Shown: positions 11,000-24,189, numbered from the stretch's first letter. The stretch: DNA of 64,000 bases from Astrocystis sublimbata (GCA_022453515.1 JAJNNY010000058.1:124001-188000), one strand, 5' to 3'. The notes: generated from the letters alone by a model not told the origin. A program made the numbers and translations.

Positions 11000-12443
11000 A
11001 TGGATTCTCTACCCGTAGAGCTCCTTAGGCTCATCTACTCCTACTGTGATTCCGAGTCGGTCCCCAATCTGCGCGCCGTGAGCCCGACACTGGCAGATGT
11101 GGGTTATGAATACCTGTTATCGCCATGCTTCACAGCGCTCAATTGGCGCTTAGACATCGATCGCCTGCACAACGTTGCACTCCACGAACGCCTCCGAGGG
11201 AGTGTCCAGTCAATCAACCTCTTTCTCGGAGAGTTGTCCTACTACGATGCATGGAGCACATCATGGTAAGTTTCACTTTAGCTACGGGCAACGTCATGTC
11301 TTCGCTATCAACAGCAATGTGTACCCGCACGGGGATGGGCCCTCGACTCGCACTTCCTCTTTCGCCCCTGGCCGAGTTCTAGCTAAATCAAAGACAAGTA
11401 GGAACCAGCACTTTGTGATCGCTCCAGAGGAGCGTGCCGAGCTGATGACAAAGGCTCGCATGGAATTCGACAAGATCGAAGCAGGGCGTAAGACGGTCGG
11501 ACCCCTCCATCTGAGGGCTGACGATCTTCGAGAAGCCTGCTCAGCCTTGCCAAATCTCCGTGACCTCGAGGTTTCCTTCGCGCGATGTCCATCCACAGTT
11601 GAGAACACTTTCATCAGAGAGGCTTTCTTCTGGCCCAACTGCAGGAAGCTGGACCGAGATGAGACTTACAAGAATCTAGATGCGGTCATGTTCGCTCTGC
11701 ATGGGATCAAACTCTCTTCCTTCAAAGTAGACAGGCTGCCGCTCGAGACCTTCCGGCTAAAAGACCACGCCAAACATTGGTATACCCACGCTCAATCCTT
11801 CGATAGTCTGACTAAGCTCGACTTGACTCTGGACCCTTCGGGACTTCGAGGACCAACGTCGGCATTTCGGGCTGTGAATGGACTCGGTCGTATACTTCAA
11901 CTCGCCAAGAATGTCACACATCTAAGGCTTGCATTTCATCCCTATACGAGCGAACACTCGAGATTTGCGCTCAACTTTGGCGAGCTGTTCTTCGGTTTTA
12001 CATACCCTCATCTCACCGATTTGATCCTCGAAGGGGTGTCGTGTGACGAGGAGGACCTCAAGGAATTCCTAGGGCGACACGGTGCCACCTTGGTGAGACT
12101 ACGACTAGGCGGACGTGGGCTCGCCAAACCCTTCGAGGCGTCGCACGGGGGTATACATATGTACGAAGGAACTTTCCGGTCGCTATTCACCGGTCTGCGA
12201 ACCAGATTACCCAAGCTGGAGCGTATGCATCTTGAGGGCATCTTCGACTGCGAGCACCACGACCTGCCTACGCACGAGACCTACAACTTCTACCCTCTTA
12301 CCGATGAAAATTGGGAGGAGGTCCCTACGCCTGGATGGGTCCAATCGTCTCGCAAAACCATCAGCTGCGAGCCTTTCGAGCAATACGTATTGAAAGGTGG
12401 CATGTACCCTGGCGGGAGCGCATTGATGCCAGAGAACGAATAA
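11000..12443 (+). CDS. F-box domain protein
   Basis: Two exons, 11000-11265 and 11315-12443, joining to 464 residues. The F-box is at the extreme N-terminus (MDSLPVELLRLIYSYCDSES, then VPNLRAVSPTLADVGYEYLL, about residues 1-42). The body has scattered Leu-rich strands (LREACSALPNLRDLEVSF, THLRLAFHPY, HLTDLILEGVSCDEEDLKEF, LVRLRLGG, LPKLERMHLEGIFDCEHHD), a pattern common in fungal F-box proteins of unknown target. The intron is only 49 nt, with donor GTAAGT and acceptor CAACAG. It joins TG to C, so the protein reads ...STSCNVYPHGDG. An earlier AG 16 nt after the donor is too close to be used. It shares no obvious sequence with the F-box gene at 5.8 kb. Likely an SCF substrate receptor; the target is unknown. 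Confidence 0.82.
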
Positions 12444-15216
12444 TGGGCCCCATGGCTAGTTGACCGATCACTGTTATGCAGCCTCAACCACAGTACCACT
12501 TGGTGTTACATGGAAAACGGATACTTACCAAGCCTGGACCCAAACGAGGGAGGCCACGGAAAGATCCGCTTTTGACCACACCGCTTTTACCCAATCTTCT
12601 GTTTCACGACAACAGTCTTGCATCACCGAGGCACTCATGTGCCAAACGGTTGGCGTTTTTATTTTTATTTTCTCATCACATCATGTCTGAATACGAATGC
12701 GAGGATACAATCGGCATGTCAGCACTGACTGAAGGCACAGAATGTCAGCCTCCTGCCCTACATGTGGGAACGTAATGGACCACGACTTTTTTTTTCTTTT
12801 TTTTTTTGCACGTTTGATGATCTAACGGCCGCCAAATCCTCATTTTATAGACCGATTTTGCACGACCTTCCTCAGGGATTGATTGGTACGGGTAACGAGG
12901 CGTTCATACAGGGAAATTGATGTTTCATTCTCAACCGATCGACTTTTCATGTTCATTTGAACTTCATCTTCACTTGTTGTAGGACATACACAGACAAAGC
13001 AGATGGGGTATCTAACACTTGATTGTATCGGCGGTTTGTGCTTACTTACACACCACTCTCCCTTTCTTACTTGCATCTACGCTCAAGGATCTACGGTTGC
13101 ATTACATTTGGGCACTTTTCTGGTTTCACGACTTATACATACGTACGGAAGATCACGGATAAGATACGATCACGAACATAGAATTCTGCTTATTTCTTAC
13201 CGAGATGAGGGGGGGGAACAGATGAAGAGCGAGGAGGGAATGATGGAAGCTTGTGAAATTGATCGACTGTATACCTTCTTGACCTACTACCTACTTTATC
13301 CTTAATCGTGGCATTTTCATTCAGGACCTTTAGCATACTACTTAGACTGTGAAACACTTCAATATAACGGCGTTTATTGGCAATGACCAAATTGTATCTC
13401 TCCAATCTATCATTGGCCCCCCACCTGACTAGCTGCTTACCTGGCAGTATTTGTGTCTACTTACTTCCCACTTCAGATGGGCCAAGCTTAATAGGATCTG
13501 ACTGGTCGAATAATTACACCTCGTGATACTCATTCTCCACGTCAGGTAGTGAACGTAGCTATAACCATAGGCCCCTCGCCCGATTGTGCCCAAGTCCGCC
13601 TTTGTAGATGGGTATGTCGCGGGTGACTGAGCAAAATGAGCGAGAGAGCAGCGGTGAGATAAGCAAGAGCCTTACACGGCACTAACCTTAGCTACACATA
13701 GCTACATAATACATACACGACCTACTTACCTACACTAACAAGTAACACTCAGGCACAACTTACCCAGGGTCCTAGACACCTTAGGTATGGAACTAGGTGC
13801 CCGGGTACACTACTGTAGACTACCAGCAGCGTGGCCCCACGTGAGTCGTTGGAACTCTCTTCGTGCGTGTGCGTGTGCGTGTGTGTTATGTGGAACTTGA
13901 TTTTGAATTTTGCAAGCGGGCGCTGGTGAGATTACGTCGAAGGAAAGGTCAGATGCTCGGATTCTGAAACGTGTTGAAATACGTCAGAGGTTATGTATGT
14001 ATATACATATTTAGGTGAGAGATCTTGAGAGAGGACACCTCAGACACAACTCAGCACAAGCACTGGCATAAGCAGAGACGCGGGGAGTAGTACAGTCACG
14101 AATGGGGAAGGGGACAACGGATACATAAGAAAGCAGACGAACACAGAGACGAGAAGACACGAGACAAACATTGCGAAGCTAACGGACGAAAGCCAAGCAT
14201 GCGGCAAGGACACGATTCAGTTCATCAGGAGGACGGGGACGGGAAGTGGAAACGGGTCTATACTGCACTATGTATATGGCTGGAACTTGAAGAAGGGTTC
14301 TTGAGTTCGGACGGCGATGATGTGTTTCGGAACTAGACCACATGCTGCTACCCAACTGCCACTACCACTACTACCGGTTTTGTATTTGTTTGCATTTGTT
14401 TCGGTATCCGTGCCACGGGGATGCATTGCTGCATCTCACCTTTATTGTAGGTTTAGGTTGGGTTGGCTAACTTACTACTGACCGAGCCATACGATGACAT
14501 GACCTACCAACACCATACAGAACGAACTCAAGGAAGGGATAAAATGATTAAAAGAGGGAGCTCCGTCAGCATGGTCCGATCGCCTCACCTAACAGACCAT
14601 AATTCTGCGGCTCACGGTAGTACACACCCCATCCTCTAGCCTTTTACTATTATCCTCCGCCGTATATGGATTGGCTAGGCAGCTAGTTTAGTTCCCCTAG
14701 CTGTTAGTTGATTGATTTACCCCAGGTCAGCTGAGCTTGCCTGCTGCTTTGCTGACACCTTCTCGGCGGCGTTGATTCGGTGAGAAGAAGATACATGGGT
14801 GAGGAATAGGTCAGGTAAGGGTAAGGTAGGTCCGGTAGGTAGGGTTAAGGTAAGCCATGCGAGCCACGTACCCTACGGCCGGGACACACTTGTTCACTTT
14901 AGTTGCCGTTGGAACTTGAAGAGTGGGCTTGGAAAGCTTCAATTTCCGCTCTTTGGGGAACCTACCTACTCGGTACGTACTTTCTTAGACACATCTTACT
15001 TACTGTATGTACCTACCTTGCCTTCATGTATACTGCTGGACACCTTGTTACTCCATGTCGACGTGGCGGGGTGGCTCATGCGTCTCAGGCAGTATAGCCC
15101 GCGGGCACCACTGCGTCACGGTCCGGATATCTCACCTTGCTGGGGCACGGAAGGTTAGTAATACTACGATTGTAGATCTTATGTTACATGTGTTGCGGGA
15201 AGTAAGTAACTAAGTC

Positions 15217-15237
15217 TGCGTGCGTGCGTGCGTGCGT
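15217..15237. repeat. TGCG tetranucleotide repeat
   Basis: About five TGCG units in tandem in noncoding sequence. A separate GTCC/GTCA run lies at about 15610-15640. Confidence 0.7.
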
Positions 15238-17499
15238 AGTCAGCTTTTCGGTGTGGTTGTTGAGTTATTCCTTGATTTTACCTGTATCCGTTTTGTTCTC
15301 TGTCTCACTGACAACCGGGAAAAGCAGGTTAAGGTGGTGCAACGGCAACTGTGGGGACGAGACCAGATCTTACATACATACTTACATTATCATATACATA
15401 TGCGCACACCTACACCTACACGTACATTGTGCCTGCTGGGAAATTGGGGCTGTTCAAGGTGAGAATTAAGCACGGGAAATATTGTACAGTATTACTATGT
15501 AGAATTGCCTGCATGGTAGGCTAAAGTATGTAGGTGCCTAGGTTAGGGAGGTATAGACACGAAGAGAAGTCAACATTTGCATTCGTCGTCGCCTGGGGTG
15601 AATGATGTCAGTCCGTCCGTCCGTCCGTCAGTCAGTCAGCCCCAAACCCTCCGCTGCCGAATTTGCCGGACTACGGTAATTAATTGACAACTTGGCTGCC
15701 TGAGGAGATAGATAAGATAGGGCAGCAGTAGGGCATAGCGGCCCACCTCGTCTTCACGAAGTGCCGTGCATACTGTATGTATGTCAACCATGAGGCTGAG
15801 GCAGGGCAGGGCAGGGGAGGGTAGAGGGTACGGTAATATGCGTGTGAATTGCTGACGCCGCAGTCAGCAAATTAATCAGGCTAACAATAACAACAATCTA
15901 TCCCTTCCAGACGGTACTTACGCATGGCTCGACCCCCCCCCTCACATACCTAGGTAGGTAGGTACGGTGAGAAAGGCTCGATGTGTGGACGACTCGACTG
16001 GATAAGCAGTAATTTGGGATTTTCTGTGGCCGAAGTTTGAACAGCCTAGGTAAGGTAAGAAGGTAATGTGGTCTCGGTATCCGTGCTGTTGAGGCGCGCA
16101 TATACAGAATTAGAAGGAAACCAGTCAATGTATGTAGGCAATCAAAAATATCTTGTGATATCTGGCCTGCCTTAGCGGCGAAGCTGCTTTAGTGCATGTA
16201 CACACTGCGTCGCATACCGACATATCTGATGGTAGCATTGCATCGCTAGCGAAACGTCCGAGCGTGTGTGATTTGGCCTGTTATCAGGTGATTGACTGGT
16301 GCATTGATAGGTCGTGAGTCAATAGGTTGGTGAGGTGAGCCTGTCTCGCCTGTTAGGTGATGGTAGCGACGTAAGAAAATCACCCATTGGGCGGCGGATC
16401 AATATTGGGGTGTCATCCGCAGGTCCACGGCGTCCAGAAGAGAAACCCGAACAGTAGTATCAAGCACCTTTATTCTTCTCCCGTTTGGTGTTTATGGCAG
16501 TATGTGGTGGTAGCGATGATACACTGCGACACCTATACTATAGTGCAGACCCTTTGAATGTAGTGCTACGGTAGACATGGTAAAGTCGGTGAGGTGAGTG
16601 AGGCCAGGCTCGGTAATAGCCGCGAATGAGTGGCTACGACAGAAAGAGTACAAGTACGAGTAGACAGAGCGCCTGTTGCACGATTAATGCTGGGTGTATT
16701 AGCTACTAGTATGTAACGACAGCCTGGAGCAGCAGCAGATCGCACTGGTGAAGTGTTTGATTGCCCGGATCGGGATCGCTGGTTGGGGTCATAGCCTGGA
16801 TGCCTGGCCCTGCTCGCCTCGGAGCGACGCAAGGAAATATCAAAACACATCAGGCGAGATCAGGAACGTCGGAGGTCCCAAGACCGTGGATTGACCAGAG
16901 ACAAGCAGGGCAGATCTCGTTAGTTTGGTGGGCCGCTTGGACCCTTGGTTCTCGGTTATGAATTCAGATTCTTCGTTTTGTTTCTTCGAATTCGGATACC
17001 GTGCAGACCCGTGCCCCCGTGGTTCTGCGTTGCCAAGCATATTCAGAACCGACAGCCACGTGTACAGTCAGTCGGTCACGTACATCTGAGGCATGTAAAC
17101 ATCAACAAGCCCTCAGCTAGGCAAGGCTTTAGCAGGCTGGCAATGGCAAGGTGTGGTTGAGTAAGACAACCGGCTATATGTGATGTAATCCGGGAGCTAT
17201 AACCCCTTCTCCAATAAAACGCCGTTCATGTTCGCGATTCCATGTCCATCGGAGCTAGCCCCCAAGAATGAACGATGGCTTTATTGGGGTCGAATTGTCG
17301 GGGCTCATCGCAGCATCAACATACATACTTACGAGTAGTACTTGAGCCTTGCTTACAGTAAGAGTAAGATACGATACAACATACAGACCTCAGGTAGGCA
17401 TTCGCCTCTCGGCCAGCGATGAGAATACTACCTAGGTAAGTATCTATGAATGGAGAACCTCGCCCTAAGCCGTAGATCCGGAATTTTCGGTTGAGGGCC

Positions 17500-17535
17500 G
17501 CAGGGATAGAAGCGCAGGGATAGAAGCGCAGGGAT
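17500..17535. repeat. 14-bp tandem repeat, about 2.5 copies
   Basis: The unit GCAGGGATAGAAGC occurs twice perfectly and then breaks off after GCAGGGAT. It is intergenic with no assigned role. Confidence 0.8.
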
Positions 17536-19868
17536 TCTCTTCTTCTCATTTAATTTCTCACCAACGTGCTCATCCAGGCTTCGGCGATGGCGATGGCGCT
17601 GATGCGAACGAGTCCGAGTCATGCGGGCTCGTGATGGTTGACATGAGGCGTGCTAGCAACTCCGGCCTGTATGTGTGTATAATCAATGTTTATGGGTAAT
17701 TTCACATATTCCACATCGGATCAAATGGTATGGAATGTGTAAGACAGCGGGCTTGGCAGGGACATTAGGCCTGCGCCCAGCTGCTGCTCTTGGTTTTTTT
17801 TCTTCGTCTGGTGCTGAAGACTGTGGCTGCATGTTGGATGCGCTCTTGAGACAGCAGACATGAGTTTGTTGTTGTTGATCTGTATGTGTCTTAGTGGGGT
17901 CATTGGCACCGGCAGTGGCGCAACGCGATTAATTGCATGGCTCTAAAGCAGCGGCGACATTCTCCCGTTTAGTTGAGATCTAGGGCAAATATCCTCGTAG
18001 CTCACCACGATCGTATGTCTCTGTCCAAGTGGCGCCGAGCTATCACATCATGATATGTCACTGCTGTAATTATCATACAGCTTGTTGTTGAAGTACTAGT
18101 AGGTTCCTAGGTACTATGTGGCGCAACAGACGATCTTGAAGATCGCAGATGTCAATGTAAGCCACTACAAGCGCAGCTGGGCATGCTTACAGCGCATCAT
18201 AAAGTATTGTCGACCTCGGAGGGCTTCCAGCTGCACCACATGTCAAACAAAGCACTCCAGACTGCAGCAGAGCAATGGTGACGGTGCACCAGACCAGAAC
18301 AATGGACATTAAAAATAGCCAATACCAAGTAACCTTGAAGAAATTGGTCTAAGGCGCGCAGACATTCGGTAGTGTTTTGATCATTTCCGTTGCTCCCGCG
18401 CCTAGTTTCACCCTCCAGTTTCTGCACTACGGCAGGTTTCCGGCTACCGTGCAGAACCGTCGAGGACCGTGATCTTAGTCTGGCACTTCTGGGACACCTA
18501 CTCGTATCTGGGACTAGGTAGGCTCGGTAGCATACTACAGTATAGCACTACCACCTCACTGCTGTAGGTCCAACGACGCACTGCCCGCTCCTCCATCCTC
18601 GGCCATCCACCGTTGCAGCCATCAGAAGTTAGAACCCACGCCATCCTCACGGATCTGTGGAGAACCACGAGCTGTCCCTGAAATTTTCCAAGGAATGACC
18701 GCGCTTCCTCTCCGCACTCGAGCTGCGCTTGCGCTACCCAGGCACCCAGGCGGGCCAGACAGAACAGGCCCGCCAGGTAAGGCAGGTCGCTGATGTAGGT
18801 TTAAGGGGAAACCCGTCTCGCCCGTGAACCGCAAGTAGGTGGCTTGTACTTACACCAAACTAACAATTTTTACGACCCTCGTCCTCGTCCACGTCGATGC
18901 GCTAGCGCAGGTCTTCGACAATACCTCGGTCGTTCAGACGCCTCGAAATTCCTTGTGCAATAAGGCGATTTACTATTGTTGTTTTTATAGATGTTGGGTT
19001 GTGTGTCTCGTCTCTTTCGTGTGTGTAGCTCCAGTTTCGAGTGTGAGTAGTCTCTTCATAGGCTGGTTCATGATGTTGCTTACCACCTCTCACATCAACA
19101 ACCGTAATAATTGCGTAGGTATATGTGTATACATGCCGTGGATTACAAGGTACCACCACATCCATGACCACTCGTTGTAGATTCCTCGTATCATAGAGAG
19201 TATCACAGATTGGCTGAGGCACGGAATGGATGACCTCTATCCGAAGCCAACAGACTGCGCCAGACCTTAGATTCTGCTGCCAAATCGTACAGATGCGGAA
19301 ATGCAGTAGTACGATATCGATGGTATGTATCGAATTGTAATGCGTTTCCGCATTTTGTCCCTGTTTCAACCTATGTTCAGCAGAGGCCGGCCTGATGCGT
19401 CCTGTAGCTCCTGCATTCTAGGACATCCGCTACTGCGCCTTCAACGAAAAGGCGTGCCTCAGAGGAGCCGAATTGTCCCCCTCATTGCTTATCGCCCATG
19501 TAATCAATCGTACTCAAATAACCAATGACTCTCTTTTTGATGGCTTTGCAGCTCAGTATAAAGTGCACGACGAGGCTGTACCTATCTAAAGTCGCCCTGA
19601 ACTTTCCTGTAATTCATTCATTTGTTTATTTCAGGAACACAACAATAACTATGTGTGCTACCTAGTACCTGCTTGTAACATGCAACGGATCTGCTAGTCG
19701 GCAGAAGAAGGTGCCTCCCGACAGAACTGCATACGAAATAGTACCTTAGGTACCAGCTCGCCGCCAGCTTCGGCGTGCCAGGGTAGGACCAGGGGTTGCG
19801 CCTGGCCCTTGTTCGTACCTTGTCCCCCGAGCCCTTGCCTCGATCTTTGAGCACCCTCGACCCTGGGC

Positions 19869-19870
<2 letters not shown>

Positions 19871-19898
<28 letters not shown>
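19871..19898. repeat. Four tandem CAACCCT heptamers
   Basis: Four perfect copies of CAACCCT (reverse strand AGGGTTG). The unit differs from the common fungal telomere repeat CCCTAA, so it is not taken as telomeric. Confidence 0.75.
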
Positions 19899-19899
<1 letters not shown>

Positions 19900-20643
19900 G
19901 CAACCTCGCACGCTAACTAACCCACTGTAAACCTTACACTAAAGTAGGTCTTACGACTGGCGCGCTCGCCGGGCCTGGCAAGCCCTCCTCCCCCAAAAAC
20001 GCAAAAACGTCACTTATTGCCCCGGGGTCCCGTTGCTGCCCCGTCCGGGTTCATCTGCAGCCTGGACAGCCACCAGAATCCACGATCTGCACGCCCATCC
20101 TTACGTAGCCCTCCCAAGCTTTCTGCCCCCCCTCTAAACAAGGCCCGGCGTCCGTGCTTAATGGTCTCCCCCGTCTGTCCAGACAGAAGAACAGACAGAC
20201 AATCTCGGAGTCGCAGCAGAAAGTCAGTCCACGCCGCAGAGGTCGAAGGAGGCGCATGTCGCAGAGTCGCAGCAGAGTCGAAAGCGTCGAAAGCGTAAGC
20301 GTAAGCGAAACCTCGTTACAGACTGACTCAGGCCACTGAGACCTTTCTATACTATTAGACAGTCTGGACGATCTACCTACCCAATTCCGCCTGCCCTGTC
20401 CTACATTGCCCATTGCCGCCTGCCTGTGCCTACACGTAATTCGACCGTCCTTCTCTCATTCCAGTCCGTCTGGTCTAAGTTACCCAAAGATCCGGCCTGG
20501 ATGCCAATTCCTGCCTCCAGGACCAACCATCACTTCTCCGCCGATTCAGAACGACTGGCCAGTAATTTGTCTTGGGCCAACCTCTCGTCGCTTTTTAGCG
20601 ACCGCCGCTCGTGTTGCCCGTCCGGCTCGACGGCTTGCTTCCA

Positions 20644-22876
20644 ATGCAACGGGTTTCCTCCCTCCTCCCGAGCTGGGAACGTAATAGGTCGAGTAGCGCC
20701 AGCAGTTACACCAGCAACCATGCTCGCAAGAACAGCGTCGACAAGGTCCGCGGCTGGGCTGACAAGATCCCCTCCTCCCGCTCCTCCCGTTCTTCTCGAA
20801 TGGGCCGCGAGGCATTCTGGCCTGCCACCCTCGATAAAGAATGCGAAAAGGCTGCTCGCATAGTAAAATCCTTTTGCAGTATGTCTGGCACCCGGCACCG
20901 CCGCCCGCAAGCCTGCCTCTTGCCTCCTGCCTCCTGCCTCCTGCCACGGTTCTGATGGATCCCCTAATGACTGACTCTGTCTCACAGGCGACGGCTTTTC
21001 CATACCTGACGACCGACCCGGCAGCCCATCGACGCACTCGAGTGCACACTCGTCAAATAGAATATTGAAGAAAATTCCTCCAAAGCTAATCCAAAATGCG
21101 GTCGGGTTGGCCATCTTCACATCGATGCGGTCGGGGCTATGGACATCGGGCTCGGGAGGGAGCGGCATCTTGATTGCGCGGAAAACCGATGGCACCTGGT
21201 CACCACCATCCGGTCTGGTGCTGCAGACACCAAGCCTGGGCTTCGTTCTCGGCGTTGATATTTACGACTGTGTCTTGATTATCAACAACTTTACGGTTCT
21301 CGAGGTGTTTGCACGGCCCAAGCTGACGCTGGGCACGGACGTCACGCTGTCTACTGGCCCACTGGTATCACTGGGTTTGCTCGAGAATGATGTAACGTGG
21401 ACCGATCTCAGCGACTCTGCGACCACATATATAAAGGCGAAAGGACAGTTCTCGGAAGCTAAAATGGAAGGCACCATCCTCCAGGAGCGGAAGGACGAAA
21501 ATGAAAGGTTTTACGGCATGACGTTGGGCGTGGCAAAGATATTATCAGGGGATATCAACCAAAGCCTGCCCCAATTAAGGGCTCTGACAGAAGTACTCAA
21601 GCTTGCCGAGGGACGGGTAGATTATGACACGGCTCTAGTCGACTCTCTTTCGTTTCATCCAGCGCCGGGCGATGCGACAATAGAGCCCTCGACGACGCCG
21701 GTTCTGGGGCCTGCTTTTGGACTTCACCCTGCCCCCGATCCGGATCCCTTTGGAGTGATGGCTCTCGAGATGGCTGGCATTGGCATTCGTGAGGCCGGAA
21801 CGCATCTACGACCCGATAGTAGTCAGTTTGAGTTCCATCCAAGCCCGACAAGCCCGGCCTTCCCCAAGGGCAAGCGGGGCAGCATTGACACAGCTATGTC
21901 GCGTAGCAATCGGGGTAGCTACATGTCCAGCAGGACCGTTGGGACTGAAAAGAGCCAAACTACAGATGCCTACACTCAGACATTTTCCCCCACGCCAGAG
22001 ACCACACCAACACATAGCCAGAGCCAGAGCGAAGATGGCAACCATCAGCCATTGTCGGATGAGGTTCAAGAACCCAAGGAGCCAGTCGAGGTTGACTACA
22101 CTAAGATTGACATCAGTTCTCTTCGTATGCTCTCCAACTTCCCCGATCTAGAGGAGGCAGTGCGTGATCCGTCACCGATTTATAGCGATACATCGGTGAC
22201 ACCCGGTGTAGAAGTGAAACACGAGGAGGTAGAAAATTCCGAGACTAAGAAAGAGGATAACCGAAGCCCAGTTTCCACAACAGACAGCAGGGACACAAAC
22301 GATGCGGATGATGAGGATGGGGAAAGCATTATTTCCAACCGCGACGACGATGATATAGGCAGTGAGAGCGAACTCGATTCTGACGACGAGTTTGACGACG
22401 ACGACGACGAAGCAGTCGTCTTCGAGATCGCCACGGCACAGGCTCCAGCTCGGGTGGCTATGGTGGGAACCCAGATGGTGCAAGCCAAGGGCGCTGTTGT
22501 CAACATTCCCAAGAGAGTACCACCACCTCTGCCAACTCGCAGCCCTGCTCGCGCTTCGCGGAGGCGGAGCCAAATGCCCGATGTCGCCAGTATGGTCAAC
22601 AGCCCTCTGAGGAAGGAATTTGGGACGACGGAAGTATCGGGCGATGCCACGCCTCGAGTGTCTCAGATCCTGGACCCTACGGCGAACGAGGTAACCCGAG
22701 CCGGTGATGTGGCTGGTACCAAAAATCCCGTGATCGGAATAGATGCAGAAACTACACTTAGACCCGAAGACCAAGACAAGACTGCGAAGAGAGCCAGCTA
22801 TCATCCGCCAAGTTCGACTGTTGATCAAACATCCAGAGTAAGGGCTGGCCACAAGGCAACACTCTCTGTTGCGTAA
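20644..22876 (+). CDS. SYLF (Ysc84/DUF500) domain protein, putative actin-patch or lipid-binding factor
   Basis: Two exons, 20644-20878 and 20988-22876, joining to 707 residues. The N-terminus has a Ser-rich segment, then KVRGWADKI and FWPATLDKECEKAARIVKSFC, the lead-in found in fungal Ysc84-type proteins. The SYLF domain follows at about 105-290: PPKLIQNAVGLAIFTSMRSG, GSGGSGILIARKTDGTWSPP, GFVLGVDIYDCVLIIN, GTILQERKDENERFYG. SYLF domains in Ysc84/SH3YL1 bind phosphoinositides and actin in endocytosis. Here there is no SH3 domain. Instead there is a long disordered tail with acidic runs (around residue 510-530) and Ser/Pro-rich parts. The intron has donor GTATGT, a GACTGAC branch and acceptor CACAG, phase 1. 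The start at 20644 (MQRVSSLLPSW) is inferred from the open frame; an extra upstream exon cannot be ruled out. Confidence 0.82.
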
Positions 22877-23342
22877 TGGGTGGGCTCTCACATCCCGCTT
22901 TGGATTATGTGTTTTTACGAATGCTTTTTGTCGACTTATTGCCACTTTGAGCAATGCATGGGTGGGAAGGTTACGAGAATGCAGAAGAGACGTTCATGGG
23001 CGCTATCGGGAAGGGTTGGCGTATTATCAGGACACGGCATCTGTGTGCGCCTCGGGACTGGAACGTTGGTGTTCCAACGCGAGGCTTACTGACGCATTAG
23101 GGCGTTGGCTGCATTTAACAATACCCTGGTCAGCGTTGTTTGATGTTTTCTACTTTGTTTATTATTTACATGACTGTACAAACCGCATTTAATCTTTACA
23201 GAACATTATGGGTGGGCGCATGGGGGGTTTACATGCAGTCATGAGAGCAGGCACTGGCACAATCGGTTTACAGTCACGGTTCGTCAGATTTTGCGTTGAT
23301 GCGGATCTGTTAGGTCGGGTTGAAGCTGGATGCGAGGTGGTT

Positions 23343-23525
23343 TGATATACCTACTAGTACATACTTAGCAGAGGTATGTACCTTAGATACTCAAGTACTT
23401 AAATACCTACTAGGTCAGGCCTAGAGCAGGCGTCCATTGCACATCACCTTGACCACGACTGCGTATGCCATGCCGTGCACCTTGACCAGTGCCAGCTGTT
23501 TACCTAGGTACCTTAGGTAGGTAAT
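23343..23525. repeat. TACCTA/TAGGTA/GGTACC-rich patch
   Basis: Repeated short palindromic words (ATACCTAC, CTACTAGT, CCTAGGTACC, TTAGGTAGG) spread over 180 bases upstream of ARP9. It matches the same word family seen in other intergenic parts of this window. Confidence 0.55.
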
Positions 23526-23720
23526 GCTCCCATTTTCAACACCATCATCTCTCACCTCTTCCAGCGCCGGCCGAGATAACCTTACCCCACCTCACCACCT
23601 ACTTACAATTACCTAAATACTAAATTTACACTCCCTTCCGCATCAATCCCTGGGTCTGGTCACAGCTTCTCATCAAAGAATCAACGTTGTATCATTGCTA
23701 CTCAACGACACGGAGTGAAT

Positions 23721-24189
23721 ATGGCGCGGCGTCGCAAGAGCGTCCGGGGCGGGTCTCGCTCAGCAACACGGGCCAAGTCGGTGGAAGCTGTGAATGGCCA
23801 ATCCCTGTAAGCCGGCCCCGACTTCAGACCCCGTTCCACCTAGATTTTCTATTGTTGGTAGGTGAATACCGCTGAATAAATACTAACAACTTCGTAATGG
23901 GTCTCACAGGACTGCTCCTACCAAGTTGAAGCCCTTCGACTTTAATGATTTTCATACGGCAGGGGCAGGGGCAGGGGCAGGATCGAGCTCCACAGGAGGA
24001 AGTACAGGAAAGTACCTCCACCACCTGCAAGATCGGTACCAGCCAGTCCGCTGGAAGCAGCACCTATACCGGCCCCTAGAAGCGCGTCGGTATACGCGAA
24101 CTTTTGGCCATTCGACTGCCCCATTGGAACGACACCTCGTCCGAAGCCGAAGACACCACTGCATCCTCCGACGCCAGCGGACTGCTTGA
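23721..24189 (+). other. Candidate spliced upstream ORF in the ARP9 leader
   Basis: ATG at 23721, exon 23721-23806, intron 23807-23909 and exon 23910-24189 would give 121 residues ending at a TGA. The intron is well formed: donor GTAAGC, a perfect TACTAAC branch site at 23881-23887 and acceptor CACAG 22 nt later. Without splicing the ORF stops right at the donor (TAA). The protein starts MARRRKSVRGGSRSATRAKS and has no domain I know. It is not in the ARP9 frame. It could be a regulatory uORF, a small separate gene, or an intron in an untranslated leader. The intron is better supported than the protein. Confidence 0.35.

Larger units (their letters stand above)
12444..20643. other. 8.2-kb gene-poor region
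   Basis: No ORF here shows a recognisable domain or a supported exon chain. Contents seen: a short ORF with an AT-hook-like motif (12476-12775), a T-rich tract (about 12787-12808), many TAGGTA/TACCTA words (for example 13680-13760, 14820-15010, 15945-15965 and 17430), small tandem repeats (15217-15237, 15610-15640, 17500-17535 and 19871-19898), and a probable leader of the SYLF gene near the right edge. It could also hold noncoding transcripts, which cannot be judged from sequence alone. Confidence 0.4.

Noticed and set aside
18902..19369. 155-codon minus-strand ORF
   Set aside because: No domain, no neighbouring exon in phase, and a competing plus-strand ORF. Treated as chance.
19871..19898. 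CAACCCT tandem as interstitial telomere repeat
   Set aside because: The unit is not CCCTAA and only four copies exist, so a telomeric origin is not supported.
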